Shown here piece after piece: positions 27,801 through 35,244 of a stretch of DNA of 64,000 nucleotides. Origin of the DNA: Ensifer adhaerens (lineage in GTDB: Bacteria; Pseudomonadota; Alphaproteobacteria; Rhizobiales; Rhizobiaceae). The stretch lies in contig NZ_JABEKT010000002.1 of NCBI RefSeq assembly GCF_013283195.1, forward strand, positions 930,001 through 994,000, written 5' to 3'. Under the pieces are notes generated by a model, which worked only from the letters and a program-made list of their open reading frames with translations, had not been told where the DNA came from and did no database searches. A program made the position numbers and the translations under genes. Each line of letters begins with the position of its first letter. Position 1 is the first letter of the stretch.

Positions 27801-27919
27801 GCAGCGAGGGGCCGCATCACAACGTGCTGAAGGTGAAGCCACCGGCGCCATTCAGCGCCAAGGATTGTGATTATTTCCTCGAGGCTCTCGACGAGACGCT
27901 CGGGCGCCTAAGCCCTTGA
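24887..27919 (+). CDS. Three-domain fusion: hydroxylysine-kinase-like, M23 peptidase fold, phospholyase-type class III aminotransferase fold
   Basis: A 1010-residue cytoplasmic enzyme. Residues 1-330 are an aminoglycoside-phosphotransferase-fold kinase with HNDANDYN (203-210) and DFGD (224-227), closest in look to animal hydroxylysine kinase (LPGEHDLNYRV, VSGLLDFGDM, YLLVSQDDVW). Residues 430-560 form an M23 metallopeptidase fold with His436, Asp440, His491 and His527-x-His529 in place. Residues 585-1008 are a PLP enzyme with NSGSEAND, ADEVQVGFGRVG and Lys850; SPYKF, GDVRGYGLF and SEGPHHNVLKVKPP are shared with human phosphoethanolamine and phosphohydroxylysine phospholyases. Likely reaction: phosphorylate a hydroxylated amine, then eliminate phosphate and ammonia. 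ATG 24863 is an alternative start. Confidence 0.88.
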   Translation: MTQNDLKAEQELAAIRALLVEAYGIEGDVSPLPGEHDLNYRVRAQDGEQYLLKLHAPDDADDLGMQVAVLGHLATTAPDLSVSRPVLVRNGVSTVNVVVRGERTARLLTWLPGDIWAKSASRGLASAETLGDLLGRLDRSLESFVHAGTKRVYAWDIGRADMHLQHVDLIDGADKQAAVRAILERFAAFVLPSLQACPRQVIHNDANDYNVLLDNEGRVSGLLDFGDMVETWRVVEIAVAAAYSLIGARDAVGTIGALTGAYHRVNAISETEAGLIFDLVRTRYAVSMCMAAKQIRDNPENTYLLVSQDDVWRELQRLERENRAVAIARIRDACGFAPVAHAADVMAWLERNAHDFSAIVKPAVAKPQVAVFDFSASSSEAEQWAVLDAQAAEARIAAFIREQNADFGIGVYGEDRGIYRGDAYETAISDERRSIHLGVDLFAPAGEPVHAPFAGKVAFLHDDAVAFGFGPTVLLEHITDTGDIFWTLYGHLSRETLATLAIGQPVARGESFAALGASEENGNWAPHLHFQLVTDHLGLGGRMFGVGVRDQWQVWREISPDPSVVLGLPVPAAVIVAREKDFLVRERHRRIGRSLSIAYSAAPLKIVGGEGAHLIDEDGTRWLDMVNNVCHVGHCHPRVVKAAQAQMGKLNTNSRYLHDTLVEYSRRLAALFPDPLNVCFFVNSGSEANDLALRLARAYTGNRDVITVDHAYHGHLSSMIDVSPYKFAGRGGEGRPAHVQVAEMPDLYRGRYRYGDSDAGRKYADDVRNQVLALAANGRRPALFFSEGILGTGGQLTLPEGYLREAYAHVRAAGGLCLADEVQVGFGRVGSHMWAHQTQGVVPDIVTMGKPIGNGHPMAAVVTTEAIAASFANGMEYFNTFGGNPVSAEIGLAVLDVIRDERLMHHCQVVGIRLMEGARALAKRHAIIGDVRGYGLFNGIELVRDRETLEPAASELDFIIAEMKRKHRILLSSEGPHHNVLKVKPPAPFSAKDCDYFLEALDETLGRLSP

Positions 27920-27922
27920 TCA

Positions 27923-27963
27923 AAATGCGATACGGCCGGTCATGAACCGGCCGTATCGCATTT
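27923..27963 (+). terminator. Long perfect inverted repeat, probable terminator
   Basis: An 18-bp perfect stem, 27923-27940 with 27946-27963, around a 5-nt loop lies 4 nt after the fusion gene. It ends with a TTT and should terminate the LacI-led operon before the next operon's promoter. Confidence 0.8.
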
Positions 27964-28023
27964 GACCGCTCTTATCGTGCACAGCAATTTCCTGAGTGCC
28001 AATTTTTTCCCTTTACAACGAAG

Positions 28024-28056
28024 TTAAACGTTTTTATCGTCCATATAAACGTTTAA
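28024..28056. promoter_or_regulatory. Tandem LacI-type operators, 21 bp apart (sugar operon)
   Basis: TTAAACGTTTTTAT starts at 28024 and ATAAACGTTTAAC at 28045; the AAACGTTT cores are 28026-28033 and 28047-28054, centre distance 21 bp. Sequence and spacing match the pair at 20525-20560, so the two promoters probably bind the same or sibling LacI-type regulators. They precede the sugar importer operon by about 70-100 bp. Confidence 0.8.
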
Positions 28057-28121
28057 CACGAACGTACGGCAGGTGACTATCGAGCCGACTGCCGCAATGT
28101 TCGCCATCAGGGGAGGGCCCG

Positions 28122-29270
28122 TTGGCAGCTATCCGTATTGAAAATCTGCGCAAAGGCTTTGGTTCGCTCGAAGTCTTGAAGGGCATCAATCTCGATATCG
28201 CCGACGGCGAGTTCGTCTGCTTTCTCGGGCCATCCGGTTGCGGCAAGAGTACGCTCCTGCGGTCGATCGCCGGTCTTGAGGAGCTCGATTCCGGTTCGAT
28301 CCATCTGGGCGATCGCGATATCACCGATCTGCGCTCGGCCAAGCGCGATATCGCCATGGTCTTCCAGAATTACGCGCTCTATCCCCATATGAACGTGCGC
28401 AAGAACCTGTCCTTCGGTCTGGCGCTGAACGGCATGAAGCGCGACGAGATCGATCGCCGCGTCAACAACGCCGCCGATATCCTGCGCATCTCCGAGCTTC
28501 TGCACCGCAAACCCCGGCAGCTTTCCGGCGGCCAGCGCCAGCGCGTCGCCATCGGCCGCGCGATCGTGCGCGAGCCGAAACTGTTCCTGCTCGACGAGCC
28601 GTTGTCGAACCTCGATGCCGGCCTGCGCGTGACCATGCGCGTCGAGCTCGCGGCCCTGCATGAACGCCTTGGCGTCACGATGATCTACGTCACCCACGAT
28701 CAGGTCGAGGCGATGACGCTGTCCGACCGCGTCGTCGTGCTGGACAAGGGCAAGGTCAGCCAGTTTGGCACGCCGCTCGAACTGTTCTACCAGCCGGCCA
28801 ACCTGTTCGTTGCCGGCTTCATAGGCTCGCCGAGGATGAATTTCGTCACTGCGAACGTGGTTCGCCAGGACCGCTCGGAGTTGACGCTTTCGGGTGGGGG
28901 CCTGGTGCGGGACCTGACGCTCGAAACGCTGTCTTCGACCGTCGTCGCCAAGGACAAGCCGGTGACGATCGGCATTCGGCCGGACAAGCTCGAACTGGTT
29001 TCGCCCGAGGAAGCCCATCTGGTTGGCGATGTCCGTCTGGTTGAACGTCTCGGCACCGAAAGCCACGTGCACATCGGCCTTGAGAACGGCTCCGACATGA
29101 CCGCGGTCGTGCGTGGCACGCATCCGGTTGCCAACCGCGAGCGCATCCATCTGCGCATTCCGCCTGAGCATTGCCACCTGTTCGATGCCGACGGCAAGGC
29201 GATTGCGCGGGCGCTCGATCCCGAGACGCAGATGCTGATCAATCAGGAAAAAAGCAAAAGGGTCGCGTGA
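28122..29270 (+). CDS. Sugar ABC transporter ATPase (MalK/UgpC type)
   Basis: A 382-residue ATPase of the CUT1 family that energises a carbohydrate importer. Walker A is GPSGCGKST, signature LSGGQRQRVAIGRAI, Walker B LFLLDEPLSNLD, and the switch histidine lies in VTHDQVEAM; a TOBE-type regulatory domain follows from about residue 240. The start is TTG at 28122 with an AGGGGAGGG just upstream (28109-28117). It is the first gene of the sugar operon. MalK-type ATPases often serve several importers, and may even serve the neighbouring amino acid permease, which has none; that is speculation. Confidence 0.92.
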   Translation: MAAIRIENLRKGFGSLEVLKGINLDIADGEFVCFLGPSGCGKSTLLRSIAGLEELDSGSIHLGDRDITDLRSAKRDIAMVFQNYALYPHMNVRKNLSFGLALNGMKRDEIDRRVNNAADILRISELLHRKPRQLSGGQRQRVAIGRAIVREPKLFLLDEPLSNLDAGLRVTMRVELAALHERLGVTMIYVTHDQVEAMTLSDRVVVLDKGKVSQFGTPLELFYQPANLFVAGFIGSPRMNFVTANVVRQDRSELTLSGGGLVRDLTLETLSSTVVAKDKPVTIGIRPDKLELVSPEEAHLVGDVRLVERLGTESHVHIGLENGSDMTAVVRGTHPVANRERIHLRIPPEHCHLFDADGKAIARALDPETQMLINQEKSKRVA

Positions 29271-29290
29271 CCCGAATGAGGAGGAGAAGC

Positions 29291-30523
29291 ATGCAGAACA
29301 AGACGAAGTCGCTCATCGGTTCGCTCATGGTATTGGCGATGGCCGGCGTTGCCACGGCCCGCGCGGAGGAGACCTTGCGCTTTGCCACCTGGGACACGGA
29401 CGAGAGCCTGGCGATCCAGCAGGCAATCGCCAAGAAGTTCGAGGAAAAGCACCCGGGCGTGAAGGTTCAGGTCGAACCCTACGCTGATGGTTACGATCAG
29501 AAGCTGATCGCCGCTTTCGGCGCCGGTAGCCCGCCTGATGTCATGTATATGTGGAACTTCCCGCAGTACTACACGTCGCTGATGCCGCTCGACGATCTGA
29601 TCGCCAAGGACGCTGCCGAGATCAAGCCGGACGATTTTCCTCAGGGCCTGATGAACACCACCCGCGTCGAGGGCAAGACCTACGGCATGCCCTCGGGCTT
29701 CACCACCCAGGTCGTCTTCTACAACAAGGACATGTTCGCCAAGGCCGGCGTCGAGGAGCCGAAGGACGGTTGGACCTGGGACGACCTGCGCGCAAAGGCT
29801 GCGAAGTTTCGTGACGAGCCGAACAAGGTCTACGGCTTCGCCGTCGATGCCAAGCCCGATCCTTACGACTTCGAGCAGTTCCTCTGGTCGAACGGTACCA
29901 AGTATATCTCCGACGACGGCAAGCAGATCGACGGCTACATGAACAGCGATGCAGCTGCTCAAGTCCTCGACATGTTCGGTGACATGGCCAAGAAGCAGGA
30001 AGCGATCACGCTCAACCTTGGTGACGACACCTCGGGCAGCACGCTGTTCAAGGGCGGCAAGATCGCCATGTTCCAGAGCGCCATGTGGTCGAAGTCCGGT
30101 ATCGACGCGTCGGGCATCAAGTACGGCGTGGCACCGCTGCCGAAGTTCGGCGACAAGACCGCCCATTCCGCGCTTGGCGTGTCGGCGATCTCCATCGCCA
30201 AGGATGCAGCCCATCCGGACCTCGCCTGGGAGTTCGTCAAGTTCTTCTCGTCGCCTGAAGCCGTTGCCATGCGGACCAACGACCTGCCGGTGCGCACCAG
30301 CGTTGCGCAAGAGAAGGGCATGACCGCGGATCCGATCTACAAGCCGTTCTTCGATATTCTCGCGACCTCGAACACCGAAACCCATGCGTTCCTGAAGAAC
30401 GCCAACTGGGGCAAGGTGCAGGACAATCTCGCGCGCGCCATCGAGGCAACCATGATCGACCAGGGCAACGCCAAGCAGCATCTCGACGATGCCGTCAGCC
30501 GTTCCAAGCGGCTGATCAAGTAA
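29291..30523 (+). CDS. Sugar ABC transporter substrate-binding protein (SBP family 1)
   Basis: A 410-residue periplasmic binding protein. MQNKTKSLIGSLMVLAMAG begins the signal peptide, ending at ARA. LRFATWDTDESLA, FEEKHPGVKVQVE, GMPSGFTTQVVFYNKDMF and DLAWEFVKFFSSPEAV are typical CUT1 binder blocks. AGGAGGAG at 29279-29286 favours ATG 29291 over the upstream ATG at 29276. The ligand is an oligosaccharide or glycoside; the two glycoside hydrolases downstream suggest one with an alpha-linked and a beta-galactosyl unit. Confidence 0.9.
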   Translation: MQNKTKSLIGSLMVLAMAGVATARAEETLRFATWDTDESLAIQQAIAKKFEEKHPGVKVQVEPYADGYDQKLIAAFGAGSPPDVMYMWNFPQYYTSLMPLDDLIAKDAAEIKPDDFPQGLMNTTRVEGKTYGMPSGFTTQVVFYNKDMFAKAGVEEPKDGWTWDDLRAKAAKFRDEPNKVYGFAVDAKPDPYDFEQFLWSNGTKYISDDGKQIDGYMNSDAAAQVLDMFGDMAKKQEAITLNLGDDTSGSTLFKGGKIAMFQSAMWSKSGIDASGIKYGVAPLPKFGDKTAHSALGVSAISIAKDAAHPDLAWEFVKFFSSPEAVAMRTNDLPVRTSVAQEKGMTADPIYKPFFDILATSNTETHAFLKNANWGKVQDNLARAIEATMIDQGNAKQHLDDAVSRSKRLIK

Positions 30524-30542
30524 GCAAAGGGAGTACGGGGAG

Positions 30543-31499
30543 ATGGATATGACCTATGCCGGGGCAGAGCCCAAGGTGGCAAGGCGCAAGCGCTCCGCCA
30601 TCGCGCGCCATGCCGCGCCCTATCTGTTCATCTCCCCGTGGATCCTCGGGTTCCTGTTCTTTACGCTCGGACCGCTGGTCTTTTCGCTGACGATGAGCTT
30701 CTACGACTGGCCCGTCGTCGGTGAGCGGACCTTCGTCGGTCTCGATAACTACCGCACGATGATAATGGACGACCCGCAGTTCTGGGAGAGCCTCTGGATC
30801 ACGGTGAAGTTCGCGGCGATCTACGTGCCGTTCAACATCGTCATGTCGTTCCTGCTGGCCTTGATGCTGCACAACATCACCTTTGCCAGCGGCTTCTTCC
30901 GCACGGCCTTCTATCTGCCGAGCGTCATTTCCGGCGTCGCACTGGTGACGATCTGGAGCTGGATCTACAGCAAGGAATACGGCCTTCTGAACTTCATGCT
31001 GTCGTTCGTCGGCATCGACGGACCGAACTGGCTCGGCGATCCGAATCTCGCGATCGTCGCGATCATCATCGCCAGCCTCTGGGGTCTCGGCGGCACCATG
31101 CTGATCCTCCTGACCGGCCTCAAAGCCATCCCGAAGGAACTTTACGAGGCAGCGACCGTGTCGGGCGTTCCCGGCTGGGCGCAGATGCTGTTCATCACCT
31201 TGCCGATGCTCGGGCCGATGCTGCTCTTCACCTTCATCACCTCGATCATTTCCGCTTTCCAGCAGCTGACCATCGCCCTGCTCCTGACCAAGGGCGGCCC
31301 GCTCGGCTCCACCTATTTCTTTGCCATGTATATCTACGACAACGCCTTCAAGTATTTCGACATGGGTTATGCCGCCGCCGGCTCCTGGGTGATGTTCATC
31401 ATCGTGCTCGCGCTCAGCCTCGGCGTCATGCGCTGGTCGGCCGCCTGGGTCTATTACGAAGGCGAAGTCCGCCAGAACGATGGAGAAGGCCATGCGTAA
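30543..31499 (+). CDS. Sugar ABC transporter permease (MalF/UgpA type)
   Basis: A 318-residue inner-membrane permease with six predicted segments. The N-terminal LFISPWILGFLFFTLGPLVFS and the coupling loop KELYEAATVSGVPGW are characteristic of CUT1 permeases. AAGGGAG at 30527-30533 supports ATG 30543; ATG 30549 is possible. It overlaps the next permease gene by 8 nt. Confidence 0.92.
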   Translation: MDMTYAGAEPKVARRKRSAIARHAAPYLFISPWILGFLFFTLGPLVFSLTMSFYDWPVVGERTFVGLDNYRTMIMDDPQFWESLWITVKFAAIYVPFNIVMSFLLALMLHNITFASGFFRTAFYLPSVISGVALVTIWSWIYSKEYGLLNFMLSFVGIDGPNWLGDPNLAIVAIIIASLWGLGGTMLILLTGLKAIPKELYEAATVSGVPGWAQMLFITLPMLGPMLLFTFITSIISAFQQLTIALLLTKGGPLGSTYFFAMYIYDNAFKYFDMGYAAAGSWVMFIIVLALSLGVMRWSAAWVYYEGEVRQNDGEGHA

Positions 31500-32304
31500 G
31501 ACGCTGCTCTATTCCGCGCTTATCCTGTTGTCGGCCCTGTTCATCGCGCCGTTCTACTGGACCTTCATGACGGCGATCAAAAGCACCGCCGATCTCTACC
31601 AGTTCCCGCCGGTGTTCTGGCCGTCGGAATGGCATTGGGAGAACTTTGCGGCCGCCTGGAACAAGCAGCCCTTCGGCACCTATCTGAGCAACTCGCTCAT
31701 CGTCGTCGTGTTCTCGACCATCGGGCAGCTGATCTCGAGCTCGCTGGTTGCCTATGGTTTCGCCCGCTTCCGCTTTCCCGGTCGCGATCCGCTGTTCATC
31801 GTGCTGCTCGCCACCATGATGATCCCGTGGGACGTGAAGATGATTCCGCTCTACATGGAATTCAACATGCTCGGCTGGATCAACACGCTGAAGCCGCTGA
31901 TCGTGCCGGCCTATTTCGCCGATGCCTTCTTCGTCTTCCTGCTGCGCCAGTACATCATGACCGTGCCGATGGAGATCGACGAGGCGGCACGCATGGACGG
32001 CGCCAACGCCTTCGACATCTACTGGCGCATCCATCTGCCGCTGATGATGCCGGCGCTGGTGCTGGTCGGCACCTTCCACTTCATGAACGCCTGGAACGAC
32101 TACCTCGGCCCGTTGATCTTCCTCAACGACCAGTCGAAATACACGCTGACGCTCGGGCTTTCGATGTTCAAGGGCCTGCATGAGGTTGACGCCACCTCGA
32201 TCGCCGCGATCACGGTGATCCTCTGCCTGCCGCCGCTCGCGCTCTTCTTCGTCGCCCAGCGCTACATCATGGACGGCGCGGTCGGATCGTCGGTGAAGGG
32301 ATAA
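31492..32304 (+). CDS. Sugar ABC transporter permease (MalG/UgpE type)
   Basis: A 270-residue inner-membrane permease, partner of the preceding subunit. FYWTFMTAIKS near the N-terminus and the coupling loop MEIDEAARMDGANAF are family hallmarks. GGAGAAGG at 31482-31489 selects ATG 31492, which overlaps the end of the upstream gene. The following hydrolase begins 3 nt after its stop. Confidence 0.92.
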   Translation: MRKTLLYSALILLSALFIAPFYWTFMTAIKSTADLYQFPPVFWPSEWHWENFAAAWNKQPFGTYLSNSLIVVVFSTIGQLISSSLVAYGFARFRFPGRDPLFIVLLATMMIPWDVKMIPLYMEFNMLGWINTLKPLIVPAYFADAFFVFLLRQYIMTVPMEIDEAARMDGANAFDIYWRIHLPLMMPALVLVGTFHFMNAWNDYLGPLIFLNDQSKYTLTLGLSMFKGLHEVDATSIAAITVILCLPPLALFFVAQRYIMDGAVGSSVKG

Positions 32305-32307
32305 GCG

Positions 32308-34011
32308 ATGCTGTTCGATATCGAGCATATCCCCTTCAGCCGGAGGGGCCGGTTTCTGACGCTGTCGATGATGAAGGTTCCGGGCGGCGATGGCACTCGC
32401 GTCCTCTACCTGCGCTTCGTTGCCGGTGGCGACGAACGGCCGTCGCTGGGGCGCCTTTGCCGCGTCGAATTCCTCGATGCGGCGGGCAAGCCGGCCGAGG
32501 CGACCTTCGAGCTTTCGCCTGAGCGTCTGGTTGCCAACGTTGGCGCGGGATCGCTGACCTTCGCGATCGGCGAAGGCGAGCGGCTGCATCTCAGCGGCGA
32601 GAAAGCCGGTGTGCGCTTTCATCTCGAAGGGTCGCGCTACGACTACGTCTACCGCACCCCTGCCGGTGATGATTGCCTGGTGGCGGCCGTCGAAAACGTC
32701 AAGTTCATTCCCCGTGCCGTGTCCGGCACGATCGACGTGTCGGGCGCCTGGCAGCGCGACCACTCGGCCGACGTCTCCTTCGCGTTTACGGGCAAAGGTC
32801 CGTTCGAGGGCAATGTCGATTTCTTTCACACCGTGCCGCCGACGGCGCCGCTCCAGAGCTTCACGGACGCGCTTGCCGGCGCCACTGTCGAGTTCGAACA
32901 GTGGTATGCCAATGTGCCGAAGGGTGCTGAAGGCCAGGACGAGGCGCATCGGCTGGCAAGCTACCTGCTGTGGGCCAATGGCGTTCCTGTTGGCGGCCAG
33001 CTGACGCGGCCGTCGATCTACATGTCCAAGAACCACATGATCAACATCTGGAGCTGGGACAACGCGTTTTCGGCCCTGGGGGTGGCGGCGATCGACCAGG
33101 ATCTCGCCTTCGACCAGTTGGCGGTGATCTTCGATCACCAGGACGCCTCTGGCCTGCTGCCCGACTACATCAACGATCGCGACGTGCTTTTCGCCTTCAC
33201 CAAGCCGCCGGTGCATGGCTGGGCAGTGTCGCTGATCGCGGCAAGGCATCCGGATTTCCTGACCGTTGAGCGCAAGGCCTATCTGCGCGACGCGATCGCC
33301 AAGCAAGTCGACTACTGGCTGACCTGCGCCCGCGCCGATGCAACGTCGCTGCCGAGCTATTTCCACGGCAACGACAGCGGCTGGGACAATGCGACCTTCT
33401 TTGCCGAAGGCGGCCCGGTCATCTCGCCCGATTTACCGGTGTTCCTCATTCTGGCCTGCGAGACGCTTGCGACCCTGCTGGAGAGCGATCCGGCGCGCGC
33501 CGCCGAATGGAACGCCAAGGCGGATGCCCTGCAGGCGCTGCTGTTCGAACGGCTCTGGACCGGCGAGACTTTTGGCGCGCGGCTTGCGGGCGCGCCGGAC
33601 CGGATCTTGCCGGGCGAAAACCTGATCCAGTTCATGCCGCTGCTGCTGGGCGCGCGGCTGCCGAGCGAGATGCGCGAGAAGCTTGTCGCACGTCTGGTTT
33701 CTGGCGGCTTCATCACCGCTTGGGGGCCGGCGACGGAAAGCCCCAATAGTCCGTTCTACGAAGATGACGGCTATTGGCGTGGCCCGATCTGGGCGCCGAC
33801 CACATTGCTTCTCTGGGACGGCCTTCGCCGGCAAGGGGAGATTGAGCTGACCCGCGAAATCGCGGAAAAGTTCTGTTCACTGGCCAGCAAAAACGGTATG
33901 GCCGAAAACTTCGATGCGCGGTCGGGGAGGGGCCTTCGCGATCGGGCATTCGCCTGGACATCCGCAGTCTACCTCCTGCTGGCGGCATCGCTCAGCGACG
34001 ACAACCCGTGA
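32308..34011 (+). CDS. GH63/mannosylglycerate-hydrolase-like (alpha/alpha)6 glycoside hydrolase
   Basis: A 567-residue cytoplasmic enzyme with an N-terminal beta-sandwich region (about 1-190) and a C-terminal (alpha/alpha)6 barrel. SKNHMINIWSWDNAFSALG, LLPDYINDRDV, FHGNDSGWDNAT and YWRGPIWAPTTLLLWDGL match the trehalase/GH63-like clan; DSGWDN contains the likely acid Asp and the YWRGPIW block is diagnostic. Family members hydrolyse alpha-glucosides or mannosyl/glucosylglycerate. It has no signal peptide, so it acts on imported glycoside. The stop overlaps the regulator start (TGATG). Confidence 0.82.
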   Translation: MLFDIEHIPFSRRGRFLTLSMMKVPGGDGTRVLYLRFVAGGDERPSLGRLCRVEFLDAAGKPAEATFELSPERLVANVGAGSLTFAIGEGERLHLSGEKAGVRFHLEGSRYDYVYRTPAGDDCLVAAVENVKFIPRAVSGTIDVSGAWQRDHSADVSFAFTGKGPFEGNVDFFHTVPPTAPLQSFTDALAGATVEFEQWYANVPKGAEGQDEAHRLASYLLWANGVPVGGQLTRPSIYMSKNHMINIWSWDNAFSALGVAAIDQDLAFDQLAVIFDHQDASGLLPDYINDRDVLFAFTKPPVHGWAVSLIAARHPDFLTVERKAYLRDAIAKQVDYWLTCARADATSLPSYFHGNDSGWDNATFFAEGGPVISPDLPVFLILACETLATLLESDPARAAEWNAKADALQALLFERLWTGETFGARLAGAPDRILPGENLIQFMPLLLGARLPSEMREKLVARLVSGGFITAWGPATESPNSPFYEDDGYWRGPIWAPTTLLLWDGLRRQGEIELTREIAEKFCSLASKNGMAENFDARSGRGLRDRAFAWTSAVYLLLAASLSDDNP

Positions 34012-35060
34012 TGAGCCGAGACGCCATGCAGAGACCGACGATCAAGACCATTGCGCAGGAAACGGGGCTGTCGATTGCCACTGTGTCCAAGGCCTTGAAG
34101 CATTCGCCTCAGGTTCGCCCGGAAACGCGCGCGATCGTGATCGAGGCCGCAGAGCGGGTCGGCTACGAACTCAACATGCATGGCGTGCAGTTGCGCACCG
34201 GCAAGACCTATCAGGTCGCCGCGATCATGACGGCGCCGGGGCCGAAGCAGAACGAGTGGGAAGGCGTCGAATACGCCCAGCTCTTGAGCGGCATTTCCTG
34301 GGCGCTGGAAGACAGCCCTTACCGCGTCTCGCTCTATGCTGTCAGGAATTTCGAGGAAAGCCAGGCGATCATCAAGCAGATCGTCTCGCTGAAGAAGGCC
34401 GACGGCATCATCATCTCCGGCACGCGCGCCGACGATCCGCGCATCCGGACGATGCAGGCGGCGGACTTTCCCTTCGTTACCTATGGCACCAGCGTTCACA
34501 ACGCGCCGCATGCCTATGTCGATGCCGACAACGAGCAGATGATCCGCGTCTCGATGGCGCGGCTGGTGGAGCGCGGCCATCGCCGCATCGCCCTTCTCAA
34601 CCCGTTGTCGGATTTGAGCTACGGCATCACCCGGTTTGAAAGCTACAGGCGCGCGCTCGAAGTTGCCGGCCTGCCCTTCGATCCGGCTCTGGTCGCGCAT
34701 GGGCGGCTGACGCCGGCTTTCGGGCGGGAAAACGTGCTGACGATGTCGGATCTTTCCAATCCGCCGACCGCCTATATCTGTGCCAATGAGGCCTCCGCGC
34801 TCGGCGCGTTCTCCGGTTTCCATGAGCGCGGGCTGGTGCATGGCCGCGACGCCGTCATCAATGCCACCGACGATCTCAACGTCAGCCAGTATTTTGCGCC
34901 GCCGATCACCACCTACTACCTGCCGATCAGCGAACCGAGCAGCCTGCTCGGTGCCTACATCCTGCGCCGGATGGAGGGTGAGCCGCCGGAAGCGCTGCAG
35001 ACGCTTCTGATGCCCAAGCTGATCGAGCGCTGCGACGACCGCCTGACCTCGAAACGCTGA
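34011..35060 (+). CDS. LacI-family transcriptional regulator (copy 2)
   Basis: A 349-residue regulator paralogous to the one at 20608-21675. The helix-turn-helix TIKTIAQETGLSIATVSKALK and the segment NMHGVQLRTGKTYQVAAIM are close to copy 1. The ligand domain shares GVEYAQLLSG, ADDPRIRT, ERGHRRIALLNP and FAPPITTYYLPI. It is the last gene of the sugar operon; the start codon overlaps the hydrolase stop as TGATG, with ATG 34026 as an alternative. It probably binds the AAACGTTT operators at 28024-28056 and 35101-35116. Confidence 0.9.
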   Translation: MSRDAMQRPTIKTIAQETGLSIATVSKALKHSPQVRPETRAIVIEAAERVGYELNMHGVQLRTGKTYQVAAIMTAPGPKQNEWEGVEYAQLLSGISWALEDSPYRVSLYAVRNFEESQAIIKQIVSLKKADGIIISGTRADDPRIRTMQAADFPFVTYGTSVHNAPHAYVDADNEQMIRVSMARLVERGHRRIALLNPLSDLSYGITRFESYRRALEVAGLPFDPALVAHGRLTPAFGRENVLTMSDLSNPPTAYICANEASALGAFSGFHERGLVHGRDAVINATDDLNVSQYFAPPITTYYLPISEPSSLLGAYILRRMEGEPPEALQTLLMPKLIERCDDRLTSKR

Positions 35061-35100
35061 GACCGAACACGACACGACGACCACACGCCTGCGCCTGGTG

Positions 35101-35116
35101 ATATAAACGTTTATAT
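35101..35116. promoter_or_regulatory. Perfect 16-bp LacI-type operator
   Basis: ATATAAACGTTTATAT is a perfect palindrome containing the same AAACGTTT core as the paired operators upstream. It lies 40 bp after the regulator stop and about 130 bp before the GH42 ATG, so the beta-galactosidase likely has its own regulated promoter. Only one copy is present here. Confidence 0.82.
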
Positions 35117-35244
35117 CCATGAGTGCGCCCGCATCGAAGACGAAATGCCGGGTGAAGCCGGCCGAGAGCATGACGAAGGACCTGATCTTGCATATGCCCC
35201 TGACGCGACCGAACCGTTTCAACGCCGACAAGCAGGAGACCGAC

